NCBI GenBank assembly: GCA_014381825.1
Contig: JACNKX010000148.1
Location: 24,079 to 88,078 of the forward strand
Origin: Planctomycetota bacterium
Lineage (GTDB): Bacteria; Planctomycetota; Planctomycetia; Pirellulales; Pirellulaceae
Length of the DNA stretch: 64,000 nt
Direction of reading: 5' to 3'
The notes beneath the pieces were generated by a model. The model was not told the origin of the DNA. It did no database searches and saw only the letters and a program-made list of their open reading frames with translations. Positions 10,163 through 20,716 of this stretch are shown here, one piece after another (position 1 is the first letter of the stretch; the number at the start of each line of letters is the position of its first letter). Position numbers and translations under genes: made by a program.

Positions 10163-11155
10163 ATGTTTACTGGTTCAGAAGTCCACCGTCGATGGATCGC
10201 ATTGGTCGGCATAAACGTCCTGTGTTCAATAGTCAGCTCGGTCATTTGCGCTGAGGACGCGGTTGGCGATCTAGAAATTGCGGCCACCGTGAACGGCGAG
10301 CCTATTTACGTCAGCGAGGTTCAACGAGAATTACGAACCGCGCTCGGCGAAAGGAAAATAGCAGACTCGGCGCTTCCCTACTTCCAAGCGAAAGCGCTCG
10401 CTCAATTGGTCGATCGTCGGTTGATCGTTCACTGGCTTCGAGCTCAAAAGCATGGTGCCGCGAAGGCCGAAATCGATCTGGAAATTAGCCGACTGAGGAA
10501 GCAGCTCCGATCGCGAGACATCACGCTCCAGAGACACCTTGAGTCGCTGCAAATCACGGAATCCGAGATGCGAGGATTGCTTGAGTGGCAGATCAGTTGG
10601 CGAAAGTTTCTGTCGCGTTACATGACCGAAGAGAATCTAGAAAAGTATTTCAACGATCATCGCCGCGAATTCGATGGCACGCGAATGCGAGTTGCTCATA
10701 TCTTGTTCAAGCTGGACGACGACGATACAGAGGAGGAGCAATTGGCCATTCAGAACGCGGCTGAGATTCGCGAGTCAATTCTCAAGGGTGAGATCAGTTT
10801 TGAAGAGGCTGCGAAAGTTCATTCCATCGCACCGACAAGCGACAAAGGTGGCGATATAGGATTCATCCAGCGAAACAAGCCGATGCACGAAACTTTCTCT
10901 CGAGTGGCGTTCGAGTTAAAGAAAGATGAAATCAGTCAACCGGTTGTGACGCCGTTCGGTGTTCATCTGATTCGTTGCCATGCGATCGAAACAGGGCAGC
11001 GGAGATGGCGAGACGCGCGCGAGCAGTTAACCACGGCCGTAACACGTTATCTCTTCAACTGGGCTGCAGAGAAAGAGCGATCAAAAGCCGAAATTGAGTT
11101 TACGGATGTCATACCGCACTTGGAGCCTGGAACCGGAGAGTTAGCTGAGGAGTAA
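10163..11155 (+). CDS. SurA/PrsA-like peptidylprolyl isomerase (parvulin domain), secreted
   Basis: Signal-like N-terminus, ATVNGEPIYVSEVQRELR, parvulin domain MRVAHILFKLDDDDTEEEQLAIQNAAEIRESILKGEISFEEAAKVHSIAPTSDKGGDIGFIQRN...PFGVHLIRC; an in-frame GTG at 10157 is an alternative start. Confidence 0.9.
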   Translation: MFTGSEVHRRWIALVGINVLCSIVSSVICAEDAVGDLEIAATVNGEPIYVSEVQRELRTALGERKIADSALPYFQAKALAQLVDRRLIVHWLRAQKHGAAKAEIDLEISRLRKQLRSRDITLQRHLESLQITESEMRGLLEWQISWRKFLSRYMTEENLEKYFNDHRREFDGTRMRVAHILFKLDDDDTEEEQLAIQNAAEIRESILKGEISFEEAAKVHSIAPTSDKGGDIGFIQRNKPMHETFSRVAFELKKDEISQPVVTPFGVHLIRCHAIETGQRRWRDAREQLTTAVTRYLFNWAAEKERSKAEIEFTDVIPHLEPGTGELAEE

Positions 11156-11180
11156 CTCGTATGGCCCGAAAGCGCAACCG

Positions 11181-12074
11181 TCAGAAGCCACCAACCACTT
11201 CACCGCCATCGCGTGTAATCAGCGAGCGAAGCAGGTTCGAATCGACTGATGCAGCGATGAAGCGAACTGAGCCGTCAGCGAGTGCCGCCTGCATACCGCC
11301 CGGATGATTACTACCTGGCTCGGTCGAAGCAGCGTTGATCGCCATCTGCATTTGATCGAGCGACAAATCAGTGGGCTCCATCCAGGGAACTTGTTGACCC
11401 TCGACTTCGACGACCATAATCGTATTTGACGTTCCATCCGCTACGTCGCTGAACGCGCATGGTTTGTCGCCATCAAAGATCGCTCCCTGACCGACGATTA
11501 CCATATAGTTCGTGTATGGCATCGTCATGTCTGGATCAGAAGGGCATGTGTAGGTTGGAATCACGATCTCGGTGAGGTGCAGATTCTCGGGTGCGTCCCA
11601 CGGTTTGTCTAAATCGATTTGATCGTAGAGAGCCGCTTGCTCGATAAACGGGAGAAGGAGTGTTCGCCAGCTATGAAGCTTGTTACCGTCCGCATCGACC
11701 GTATACGCTGGCGGAAGCGAATTGTATGTATCGTGATAGTTGTGCATCGCAATCGCTACTTGTTTGAGATTATTCGAGCATTGCATTCGGCGAGCCGCTT
11801 CCCGTGCCGCTTGTACGGCGGGCAATAATAACGCAACGAGTACGCCTCCGACGGTGACGGTTCCGATCACCGCGATTAACGCGACGACGACAATAATGGT
11901 TCCGGTCGACGACGACGAGTGAGTTGGAACTGGCGCAACTTTTCCCGTTTGGGCAGACGGGAACGGAACGGTGATCGTGTTGCCACATGACTTACACGGG
12001 CCGCTTTGCCCAGCGTATTGATCTGCGACTTGGGTCGAAACACCACAATGTGGGCAGTTGAACGAGATAGGCAT
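11181..12074 (-). CDS. DUF1559-like protein with N-terminal zinc ribbon
   Basis: [25 protein letters not shown], a TM helix, [41 protein letters not shown], C-terminal [18 protein letters not shown] (HxnDG type). Confidence 0.9.
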   Translation of the reverse strand: [297 protein letters not shown]

Positions 12075-12254
12075 TGCCAAGCCTCCTTCGGATGAACGGT
12101 CTGCCATGCGACCATTGAATAACGGGTCTGCGTACTTCGCACTCTATCCACTTATCTTGGTGTTGAATAGCAGAAGCCGCGAAAACTGGTTCGATACGGT
12201 TCGGTAAGATATCTTCAGCGTCTCCCAACAAGCCTTTGTGATCGGAACAGAATT

Positions 12255-13487
12255 ATGGATCGCCGCAGGTTTCTCAGCAACGCGGGATCTTCTTTAGCAG
12301 CGTTGGCCCTCCTTCCGGAGCCGCTCACGTTAGGCGACGAGTCGCCTTCGTCGCTGCCAGTTGCCGGGATCGTCACGACGTATCGCAACAACACACACGC
12401 CGATGTCATCCTCGGTAAGATCCTCGAAGGATTCGATCAGCAGGGTGGATCGGGGCCGGCATTGAAGCTTGTCGGGCTCTACACCGATCAGGTTCCGGAT
12501 GGCGACCTAAGCCGTCAGCTTGCTGATAAGCATGGATTCTCGATCGCCTCGACTATCGACGAGGCGTTGACCGGTGGCACGGATCAGTTGCGAGTCGCGG
12601 GCGTCATTAGCATCGGCGAGCACGGGGACTATCCGCAAACGCCCGTCACTCAGCAGAAGATGTACCCGCGTCGGCGTTTCTTCGATGGAATCGTCGACAC
12701 CTTTCGTCGCGTCGGCGCGGTCGTTCCCGTGTTTAGTGACAAACATCTCGCGTTCAATTGGAACGACGCGTCGCATATGTACAAGACAGCTGCAGCGATG
12801 AACATTCCATTCATGGCGGGATCCTCGTTACCCGTGACTTGGCGGAAGCCGCCATTGTCATTGCCGTTCGGATGCGAGATCGAGGCAGCGTTGGCGATCG
12901 GCTACGGTGGGTTCGAGGCGTATGGGTTTCATGCGATCGAAATGCTTCAGTGCATGGTCGAGCGGCGGAGCGGTGGTGAAACCGGCATTAAACACGTCAG
13001 CGCGTTGCAAGGCGATTCGATTTGGAATGCTCGCGATGCTGGTGCATGGCAAGACGATTTGCTGCAAGTGGCGTTGGCGGGGATGCCGGGCGTTCGACCA
13101 GGCGATCCGCGTGTGCTGATGAAGGATCGGGCCGCTTTCTATCAATTGGAATATCGGGACGGATTACGAGCGACAGTGGCAATGGCAAATGGACTCGCTT
13201 CTCAGTTCGGGTTCGCCGCCAAGTTGCGGGGCCGTGAGAAGCCCGTTGCTACTTGGTTTGAGCTGCAGGAAGTGAAGCCGTTCGGCCATTTCACATATCT
13301 AACGCAGGCCATCGAGAGCATGATTCACACCGGTAAACCCGCCTACCCCGTGGAGCGAACGCTGTTGACGACTGGCATACTCGATCGTGTGATGCACAGT
13401 CTCGCTGAAGGTGGCAAGCGATTTGATACACCGGAACTTGCAATCAGTTACGAGCCCGTCGCGTGGCCGTTTGCGAACGGCGAATGA
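12255..13487 (+). CDS. Twin-arginine signal-containing conserved hypothetical protein
   Basis: 410 aa; MDRRRFLSNAGSSLAALALLPEPLTL Tat-like leader; intact ORF; fold not recognised. Confidence 0.8.
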   Translation: MDRRRFLSNAGSSLAALALLPEPLTLGDESPSSLPVAGIVTTYRNNTHADVILGKILEGFDQQGGSGPALKLVGLYTDQVPDGDLSRQLADKHGFSIASTIDEALTGGTDQLRVAGVISIGEHGDYPQTPVTQQKMYPRRRFFDGIVDTFRRVGAVVPVFSDKHLAFNWNDASHMYKTAAAMNIPFMAGSSLPVTWRKPPLSLPFGCEIEAALAIGYGGFEAYGFHAIEMLQCMVERRSGGETGIKHVSALQGDSIWNARDAGAWQDDLLQVALAGMPGVRPGDPRVLMKDRAAFYQLEYRDGLRATVAMANGLASQFGFAAKLRGREKPVATWFELQEVKPFGHFTYLTQAIESMIHTGKPAYPVERTLLTTGILDRVMHSLAEGGKRFDTPELAISYEPVAWPFANGE

Positions 13488-13488
13488 C

Positions 13489-14106
13489 TCAGGAATCTTT
13501 GGGTGAAGACCGACGAGTCATATAGACCAATGCAATAAAGTCGTACAGCGCATGAGCGACGAGCGGCGCGAGCAGGCTCTCCGTAATCAGAAAGAGCAAG
13601 CCAAAATAAGCACCGGCCAACGCCGCGAGCGCTGCGTAGGTCGGGGTGATCCAATGACACGCTCCGAACAACACGGAAGCAACGACGACGCTCAGTACGA
13701 TTCCGCCCGGCCCGTCCCACCATTGGGCGATGCCAGTTTGCAACAACCCCCGAAAGAGCACTTCCTCCCCGAATCCAGCCGCGAACGATATCGAGCCGAG
13801 TTCGAATATCGACATGGGCTTGAACAATGGAACGATTCGCGAATCTACAAATCGACGGATTCGTGCGACGGCTGGTAGCCCGAGTCGGTTGACAAGAATC
13901 AATCCGAATAGAAGTGGAACAGTTGCCGCGACTCCCCAAAGCGTCGCGATCATGTGTTGATTGATCGAATCTTTCGCGACGGGGATCGACGCGAGCGGAT
14001 CAACTCCGACTAACCAGCCCACGCACAAAGCCCCAACGCCAAGTGACGCCTCCACGAAGAAGGCCGTCACTACAAACGAGTCAGGTTCGTTCGATTCCAT
14101 CGTCAC
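13489..14106 (-). CDS. CPBP family intramembrane (glutamic) protease
   Basis: Multi-TM, FAAGFGEEVLFRGLLQTGI motif (EExxxR) and a downstream FGACHWI histidine motif. Confidence 0.88.
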   Translation of the reverse strand: MTMESNEPDSFVVTAFFVEASLGVGALCVGWLVGVDPLASIPVAKDSINQHMIATLWGVAATVPLLFGLILVNRLGLPAVARIRRFVDSRIVPLFKPMSIFELGSISFAAGFGEEVLFRGLLQTGIAQWWDGPGGIVLSVVVASVLFGACHWITPTYAALAALAGAYFGLLFLITESLLAPLVAHALYDFIALVYMTRRSSPKDS

Positions 14107-14473
14107 GAATGTTTCGAGCCAGTGTCAGATAAGTGTTAAGAATAAATACGACCGCGCTTCGAGTACCCCTAGCTCGCTTAAACCGAGTCAATAGTCTTCT
14201 CAAATCGCCCATCCAAGGGGTTCCGACTCCAATCCGGTGGTTCATTGACGGTCCGAATCGTCACTGCTAGACTTTCCCGTTTATCTACGCCTCGCAGCCT
14301 CCCGGCAGGGGGACTCTATCAGTAATCCGGCTGGTGGAGAATCGGTTCGCGGGTGGCTGCCCGCTGATTTACTGTGCCTTGATTTCATGGATCGAGCAAT
14401 ACGGTTCTGTCGGCACACTCAGACTGGCTTTCAAAACAACACACCGAATTCTCACAATAGAAAGTACTCGATA

Positions 14474-17149
14474 ATGGCAAAGAAATCTTCCAACAAGATG
14501 GTTTACTACTTCGGGCAAGCTCGCTGCGATGGGCGTGGAAAGTCGAAAATGCTCCTCGGCGGCAAGGGCTTGAACTTGGCCGAGATGACAGCGATCGGGC
14601 TGCCCGTTCCTCCTGGATTGACGATCACGACGGAAATGTGTGCCGGATACTACACCGAAGGTGGTAGGCTTCCGAAGGGCCTGATGGACGAAGTTCATGC
14701 AGGTGTGAATAGACTCGAGAAAGAACTCGGAAAGAAGTTCGGTGCCGACAAGTCTCCGTTGCTTGTGTCCGTTCGATCGGGCGCCGCAGTCTCGATGCCG
14801 GGCATGATGGACACGGTTCTCAACCTCGGCATGACTGATAAATCGGTCAAAGCTTTGGCGGTCGCGACAGGCAATGAGCGTTTCGCTTACGACGCCTATC
14901 GTCGGTTGATCAACATGTTCGGCGATGTTGTCATGGAGATTGGTCACGAATATTACGAAGCCGAGTTCAACAAGATCAAGAAGAAGTACAAGGCCAAGCT
15001 CGACACGGACGTACCGGCCGCAGGACTGGTAGAGCTGTGCGAAGCTTACAAGAAGGTCTATAAGAAGCACACGAAAGAGGACTTCCCACAAGATCCGTAT
15101 AAGCAACTCGCGCTGGCGATTGAAGCGGTGTTCAAGAGCTGGCAAACGCCCCGAGCGATTCGATACCGCGAAGTCGAAGGCATCTTCGGACTTGCCGGAA
15201 CGGCGGTCAACGTTCAGTCGATGGTGTATGGCAATATGGGCCTCGACAGTGGCACGGGCGTCGCCTTCACACGCAACCCATCAACCGGCGAGAACAAGTT
15301 CTACGGCGAATTCCTCATCAACGCACAAGGCGAAGATGTCGTCGCCGGCATTCGTACGCCACAGCCTGTGGACGAGATGCCGGAATGGTCGACAGAAGCA
15401 ATGCCGAAGCTCGGCAAGACGGTCCACAAGCAATTGCTCGATATCAAGAAGATCCTCGAGCAACACTACAAGGACATGCAGGATATCGAGTTTACCATCG
15501 AAGGCGGCAAGCTCTTCATGCTGCAAACGCGCAATGGTAAACGGACGGGTGCCGCCTCTGTGAAGATCGCTTGCGACATGGTTCGCGAAAAGTTGATCGA
15601 CGAGAAGACGGCGGTCAAGCGAATTCCGGCAAACGATCTGACGCAACTTTTACTGCCAAGCTTCGATCCGGCTGCCAAGGTAAAAGCCAACGTGCTGACA
15701 TCTGGGCTGCCTGCTTCGCCAGGAGCATCGGTCGGGAAGCTTGCGTTCACGGCTGAAGAGGCGGTTGAACGAAGTGCCGCTGGCGAAAGGGTTCTGTTAG
15801 TTCGTAACGAAACGAGCCCTGAAGATGTCGACGGCATGCACAGTGCCGCTGGAATTCTGACCAGCACGGGCGGAATGACGAGCCACGCGGCGGTTGTTGC
15901 TCGCGGTTGGGGTCGTTGCTGTGTTGCAGGTGCCGGTGACGTTCACATTGACGAAAAGGGTCGCAAGATCAAAGTCGGTGGCAAGACGTTCACCCACAAG
16001 GACACGATCTCGCTTGATGGTTCGACGGGCCAAGTCATGGCTGGCTCGATCGCGACTGTGTCGCCAACGCTATCTGGCGACTTCGCCAAGGTGATGAAGT
16101 GGGCCGACAAGTATCGAATACTCGGCATTCGTACGAATGCCGACTCGCCTGAGGATTCGCAGCGGGCTCGTGAGTTTGGTGCCGAAGGGATTGGCCTTTG
16201 TCGCACCGAGCACATGTTCTTCGAGGGTGATCGCATCACCGCGATGCGTGAGATGATTCTCGCCGAAGACGTCAAGTCGCGTCGCAAGGCGTTGAAGAAG
16301 CTTCTGCCGTTTCAACGCAAGGACTTCATCGGCATCTTCACTGCGATGAAGGGATTGCCTGTGACGGTTCGTTTGCTCGATCCGCCACTGCATGAGTTCC
16401 TTCCGCACGAGAAGAAGGCTCAGGGGGATATGGCCAAGTTGCTCGGTCTCAAAGCCAGCGACGTCGAGACTCGCGTCGAGCAACTGCACGAAGCCAACCC
16501 AATGCTTGGCCATCGTGGTTGCCGGTTGAGCATCACGTACCCAGAGATTCTCGAGATGCAGGTAACCGCGATCGTCGAAGCAGCGATCGTTTGTAAGGGC
16601 AAGAACGTGAAGGCTCATCCCGAGATCATGATTCCGCTTGTCGGAACGGTCGCGGAACTCTCGACGCTTCGTGAATTGGCTGAAGCGACGATCGAAAAGG
16701 TCAAAGGAGCGAAGAAGTTCAAAGGCAAGCTCGATATCTCGATCGGTACGATGATCGAGATCCCACGAGCTGCTCTGACGGCCAATCAAATCGCCGAGCA
16801 CGCTGATTTCTTCAGCTTCGGTACGAACGACCTGACCCAGATGACATTCGGGTACAGTCGCGACGACATCAACTCGTTCCTGCCCGACTACTTGAAGCAA
16901 GAGATCTTGCAGGTCGATCCGTTCCAATCATTGGATCAGACCGGCGTTGGCCAACTCGTCGAGATGGGTGTTCAAAAAGGTCGTGCCACTCGCAAGGACT
17001 TGAAAGTCGGCATCTGCGGAGAACATGGCGGCGATCCGTCGTCAATCGACTTCTGTCATCGCGTTGGCTTGAACTATGTCAGCTGCTCGCCATTCCGAGT
17101 GCCAATCGCTCGACTGGCCGCAGCTCAAGCTGCATTGAACAACGAGTAG
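14474..17149 (+). CDS. ppdK: Pyruvate, phosphate dikinase
   Basis: [51 protein letters not shown], phosphohistidine motif [29 protein letters not shown]-terminal [42 protein letters not shown]. Confidence 0.97.
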   Translation: MAKKSSNKMVYYFGQARCDGRGKSKMLLGGKGLNLAEMTAIGLPVPPGLTITTEMCAGYYTEGGRLPKGLMDEVHAGVNRLEKELGKKFGADKSPLLVSVRSGAAVSMPGMMDTVLNLGMTDKSVKALAVATGNERFAYDAYRRLINMFGDVVMEIGHEYYEAEFNKIKKKYKAKLDTDVPAAGLVELCEAYKKVYKKHTKEDFPQDPYKQLALAIEAVFKSWQTPRAIRYREVEGIFGLAGTAVNVQSMVYGNMGLDSGTGVAFTRNPSTGENKFYGEFLINAQGEDVVAGIRTPQPVDEMPEWSTEAMPKLGKTVHKQLLDIKKILEQHYKDMQDIEFTIEGGKLFMLQTRNGKRTGAASVKIACDMVREKLIDEKTAVKRIPANDLTQLLLPSFDPAAKVKANVLTSGLPASPGASVGKLAFTAEEAVERSAAGERVLLVRNETSPEDVDGMHSAAGILTSTGGMTSHAAVVARGWGRCCVAGAGDVHIDEKGRKIKVGGKTFTHKDTISLDGSTGQVMAGSIATVSPTLSGDFAKVMKWADKYRILGIRTNADSPEDSQRAREFGAEGIGLCRTEHMFFEGDRITAMREMILAEDVKSRRKALKKLLPFQRKDFIGIFTAMKGLPVTVRLLDPPLHEFLPHEKKAQGDMAKLLGLKASDVETRVEQLHEANPMLGHRGCRLSITYPEILEMQVTAIVEAAIVCKGKNVKAHPEIMIPLVGTVAELSTLRELAEATIEKVKGAKKFKGKLDISIGTMIEIPRAALTANQIAEHADFFSFGTNDLTQMTFGYSRDDINSFLPDYLKQEILQVDPFQSLDQTGVGQLVEMGVQKGRATRKDLKVGICGEHGGDPSSIDFCHRVGLNYVSCSPFRVPIARLAAAQAALNNE

Positions 17150-17175
17150 CGAAGCACGACGTTTGAAGCATACCG

Positions 17176-17212
17176 AGCCCTGATGGTCGATCGAGATCAT
17201 TGGGGCTTTTTT
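17176..17212 (+). terminator. Putative Rho-independent terminator after ppdK
   Basis: AGCCCTGATGGT-CGATCGAG-ATCATTGGGGCT: 12-bp stem including G-T wobbles, followed by TTTTTT. Confidence 0.75.
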
Positions 17213-17489
17213 CGTATTTGTTGTGATCGCACGAGCATCGCCCGCCATTGACTGGCAAAGCGCGCGGTCCGCGCGCGCGATCCGAATCTGCAGCTCATAG
17301 ATCAGCTCGCCCGCACAGTTTCACAGAGTGACGCAGTCGCCACCTTAATCTTTGCGAATCCCAGTGGCGCAGGCTCTTGGGCCAGTCGAATCAATCAAGA
17401 GTAGGCGAACGAGGCATCAGTGTTCCGTCCTCGCAGGCGGTCGCACCAGATTGGGTGAAACTAACCAATTACATAGGATCAATTCAGAG

Positions 17490-19118
17490 ATGTGTTACCG
17501 CAAATTGCTTCTCTCGTTTGTCACCGCGTTGGCGTTCACCACTGGCACAACGGCCATCGGTCAGCAGGCAATCACTTTCAGCGAGGATGCCTCCACTCCA
17601 ACGACTCTGAGTTCGTCAATCGTGGGCCTCGATGCGGATGATTCCTCAATCCATGAAGCTAGCGTCATGATCGGCATCTTTGACGCCGTTGAAGCTGGCG
17701 GCAAAGAGGGCCGTGCCAAAGGATGCGATTGCGATTCGTGCCCGGGCGGGAAAGGAGATAGCAAGGGCGGTTGCTCGGCGGTTCGCAAAGCCGCGTCGTC
17801 GTCGCACAAGGGCGTCTTCTATGCGAACGATTTCAGCTATCTATGTAACTCAGGGTGCTGCGACACTTACTTTGGCGACTCGTTAAAGCGATTGGCCGTC
17901 GGTAATTGCTGGACCGTGGATGTCGGTGGCCAGTATCGCATGCGTTTTCACAACGAGCAGAACATCAACAACTCGGGAATCCCGAACAACCTTGGGTTGA
18001 CGGGTGACGACGACAACTTCCTTCTTCACCGGACACGACTCTACGTGAACGCCGAATATGGTAGCCATTTTCGCTTCTACGGCGAGATGCTTGACGCGCT
18101 GAGCGAGCTGGGAAGCGGTCCTCCCAGACCGATCGAAGAGAATCGAACGGAGCTGCAAAACCTGTTCATCGAGTTCAAGGGAGTTGATGTCGGACGGGGC
18201 GTCGTCGGAGCCAGAATTGGGCGGCAAGAGATCGTGTTGGGTGCCCAGCGGATGGTCTCGCCGCTCGATTGGGCGAATACGCGCCGAACGTTTGAGGGCG
18301 CTCGTGTCATGTGGAAAGGCGACAACTGGGATGTTGATGGCATTTGGTTGCGTCCGATGAAACGTGATTTCTCCGGCCTCGACGCTCCAAATCTAGATCG
18401 TCAACTGTACGGCATGTACGGTACTTACAAAAACCTGTGCCGCGACCATCTTGAAGCCTACTGGTTGGCCTTGGACTATGAAGATGTTGGAGTGAACGGA
18501 ATCCGCTACGACACGGTCGGTGCGCGATACTGGGGCAACGATGGTGACTGGCTTTACGAACTCGAAGCGTCCGCGCAATTTGGGGCCAATTCGGATAATA
18601 CGGACCATTCGGCGGGAGCAGTTACGGCGGGACTTGGTCGCAAATTCCCTTGCACCGTGTTCTCGCCGACGCTTTGGGCTTACTACGACTGGGCTTCCGG
18701 TGATGATACGGTCGGCAACGGCTATCATCACTACGAGCCGCTGGCTCATAAGTACTTAGGCTTCATGGACCTGTTCGGTCGCCGCAATATACAGGACATG
18801 AACCTTCAGCTCACGGCGAATTTAACTGACAAGGTCAAGTTCCTCTGCTGGTATCACTACTTCCGACTCGCCGATGGTGACGACGTACCCTACAACGTCA
18901 CGATGAGCAACTTCAATGGACAAGCTGCCGGAACAAGTGGCAGCAAGGATCTAGGGCACGAGCTTGACTTTGCCATAACGCACAACATCACACCGCGCGT
19001 GAGTGTGCTTTACGGCTACTCGCACTTCTTTGCGGGCGATTACTACACGACGACTGCTGGTGTTCCCCATAGCGGCGACGCTGATTTTGCCTACTTGCAG
19101 TGGCATGTAAACTTCTAG
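17490..19118 (+). CDS. Alginate-export-like outer-membrane beta-barrel protein
   Basis: Signal peptide MCYRKLLLSFVTALAFTTGTTAIGQQ; VDVGGQYRMRFHNEQNINN...LHRTRLYVNAEYGSHFRFYGEMLDA...GRQEIVLGAQRMVSPLDWANTRRTFEG, typical of the Alginate_exp family; C-terminal YLQWHVNF aromatic end. Confidence 0.8.
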   Translation: MCYRKLLLSFVTALAFTTGTTAIGQQAITFSEDASTPTTLSSSIVGLDADDSSIHEASVMIGIFDAVEAGGKEGRAKGCDCDSCPGGKGDSKGGCSAVRKAASSSHKGVFYANDFSYLCNSGCCDTYFGDSLKRLAVGNCWTVDVGGQYRMRFHNEQNINNSGIPNNLGLTGDDDNFLLHRTRLYVNAEYGSHFRFYGEMLDALSELGSGPPRPIEENRTELQNLFIEFKGVDVGRGVVGARIGRQEIVLGAQRMVSPLDWANTRRTFEGARVMWKGDNWDVDGIWLRPMKRDFSGLDAPNLDRQLYGMYGTYKNLCRDHLEAYWLALDYEDVGVNGIRYDTVGARYWGNDGDWLYELEASAQFGANSDNTDHSAGAVTAGLGRKFPCTVFSPTLWAYYDWASGDDTVGNGYHHYEPLAHKYLGFMDLFGRRNIQDMNLQLTANLTDKVKFLCWYHYFRLADGDDVPYNVTMSNFNGQAAGTSGSKDLGHELDFAITHNITPRVSVLYGYSHFFAGDYYTTTAGVPHSGDADFAYLQWHVNF

Positions 19119-19146
19119 TGCAACTACGCTATCAGCGCCCAAATTG

Positions 19147-19178
19147 CGAACGGCTCTGGGAATTCCCAGAGCCGTTCG
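19147..19178. terminator. Perfect 32-bp palindrome between convergent genes, putative bidirectional terminator
   Basis: CGAACGGCTCTGGGAATTCCCAGAGCCGTTCG, followed on + by ATGTTTT; lies between converging CDSs ending at 19118 (+) and 19208 (-). Confidence 0.6.
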
Positions 19179-19207
19179 ATGTTTTGCCACCCTACGAGTA
19201 AGACGGA

Positions 19208-20716
19208 CTAAACCTTATCTGCCGTTGGACAAACAAAGCCCTCGCGATATTGGCGAGAGCACAAAGCAGTCGCTTCGTCGGAATCTGGGAAGACTTCGCG
19301 TTCTGGATCGAACTTCAGGTGCGGGCCAATCGCGAGCGGATACTTGCTCAGATCAACCTTGTTGTCCTTCAGATGCTGGACCGTTCGATCAAGAGTCTTG
19401 TCGTTGTCGTCAAGACTCTTGATGCTGCTCAGCGTTTGTCGTGCTTCCTCAAGCGAGACGGAATTCTGCTCGCCAACTTCAAACGAGATATTGCCGAGAT
19501 GGCTGAGGCCGGCCGACAAGTGGCCTTCGCGGACATCGGCGTTTAGGTCCTCCGACTTGCGGCTGATGCAAGCGTCGAGGAAGTTCCCGAAGTGGTCGCC
19601 ACCACCCTTAAACTGCTTGATCTCGTTGAAATCCTTGTCGTAAGCGATGCAGTCGGAGTAAGTCCGCTGGACGACATATCCTTCGCTGCCGTAGAAAACG
19701 ACGCCGATCTTATTTCCTTTCGTGCTTTGGAAAATCCGATTCAGCTCTTCGTCAGCGGAATTGTCAACGCCTAAGCCACGCGTCTCGAAGACGATGCACT
19801 TCTTACCGTAGTCGTAGATTGAAACTTGCGTGTTCGGCGTGTCGCCCGCATCCACATAACTGCGATCGTTCCGTTCGGCTTGATAGCCCAGACGACCGCC
19901 GTAGCTCACGACACTGTTGGGATGCGAGTCGATGCCAAGTCCCCATCGAGCGATGTCGGTTTGGTGAGGGCCTTGGTTACCGCTATCGCCATTCCCGTAC
20001 AGTCGTTGCCAGTGCCAATCGTAGTGGAAGCGGCTGCGAGTGACGCGCGGATCTGTATAAGGAGCAGGACCGCTCCAGAAATTGAAGTCGACCGACGACG
20101 GCACTGGATAGTCACCTTTCGCACCGATCGACTTACGTCGCTTGTAACACAAGCCGCGAGCGAAGTTCACTTCACCGATGCCGCCATCAGCAATAAATGC
20201 AACCGCGTCTTGAACGGCTTTACTCGAACGACATTGCGTGCCGACTTGGCAGATCTTCTTGTACTTGCGAGCTGCTGCGATCAGCGCGCTGCCTTCTGCA
20301 ATGTTGTGGCAAACGGGCTTCTCGACGTATGCGTCCTTTCCTGCTTGCATCGCCCACACGCCACACAGTGCGTGCCAATGGTTCGGCGTTGCCGTGCTGA
20401 TGAGGTCGACGGACTTGTCGTCGAACGCTTTACGCATGTCCTTGACGAACGTCGGGCGCTTTCCTTGCTGCTTCTCGATCGCGTTGCAGCGTTTTTCGCC
20501 AGCGTCTTCATCGACATCGACGACGTAGAGGATTCTGGTGCGAGGATCGCCCAACCAAGCGGCGATGTGCGAACCGCCACGACCACCAGCCCCGACAACG
20601 GCCACTCCAAACTTCTCGTTGGCCGATTGTGCTCGACTCAGCTGAGGAGCTACAGCTACAGCGGCGGACGCCGCCAATGAGCTTTGAACAAAACTACGAC
20701 GGGTGATTTTAGACAC
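19208..20716 (-). CDS. Gfo/Idh/MocA family oxidoreductase with Tat-like signal
   Basis: MSKITRRSFVQSSLAASAAVAVAPQLSRA; GVAVVGAGGRGGSHIAAW; STATPNHWHALCGVWAMQAGKDAYVEKPVCHNIAEG. Confidence 0.95.
   Translation of the reverse strand: MSKITRRSFVQSSLAASAAVAVAPQLSRAQSANEKFGVAVVGAGGRGGSHIAAWLGDPRTRILYVVDVDEDAGEKRCNAIEKQQGKRPTFVKDMRKAFDDKSVDLISTATPNHWHALCGVWAMQAGKDAYVEKPVCHNIAEGSALIAAARKYKKICQVGTQCRSSKAVQDAVAFIADGGIGEVNFARGLCYKRRKSIGAKGDYPVPSSVDFNFWSGPAPYTDPRVTRSRFHYDWHWQRLYGNGDSGNQGPHQTDIARWGLGIDSHPNSVVSYGGRLGYQAERNDRSYVDAGDTPNTQVSIYDYGKKCIVFETRGLGVDNSADEELNRIFQSTKGNKIGVVFYGSEGYVVQRTYSDCIAYDKDFNEIKQFKGGGDHFGNFLDACISRKSEDLNADVREGHLSAGLSHLGNISFEVGEQNSVSLEEARQTLSSIKSLDDNDKTLDRTVQHLKDNKVDLSKYPLAIGPHLKFDPEREVFPDSDEATALCSRQYREGFVCPTADKV

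Noticed and set aside
14200-14260. Possible tRNA (GGGGTTCCGACTCCAATCC resembles a T-arm)
   Set aside because: No matching acceptor, D and anticodon stems could be built around it on either strand.
16070-16927. 285-aa - strand ORF opposite ppdK
   Set aside because: Entirely antisense to the conserved ppdK frame; no family-like motifs.
17240-17290. GCGCGCGGTCCGCGCGC inverted repeat upstream of the porin-like gene
   Set aside because: Short GC-rich self-complementarity expected in such DNA; no T tract or further structure.
19826-20680. 284-aa + strand ORF opposite the Gfo/Idh/MocA gene
   Set aside because: Shadow ORF of a clear oxidoreductase coding frame.
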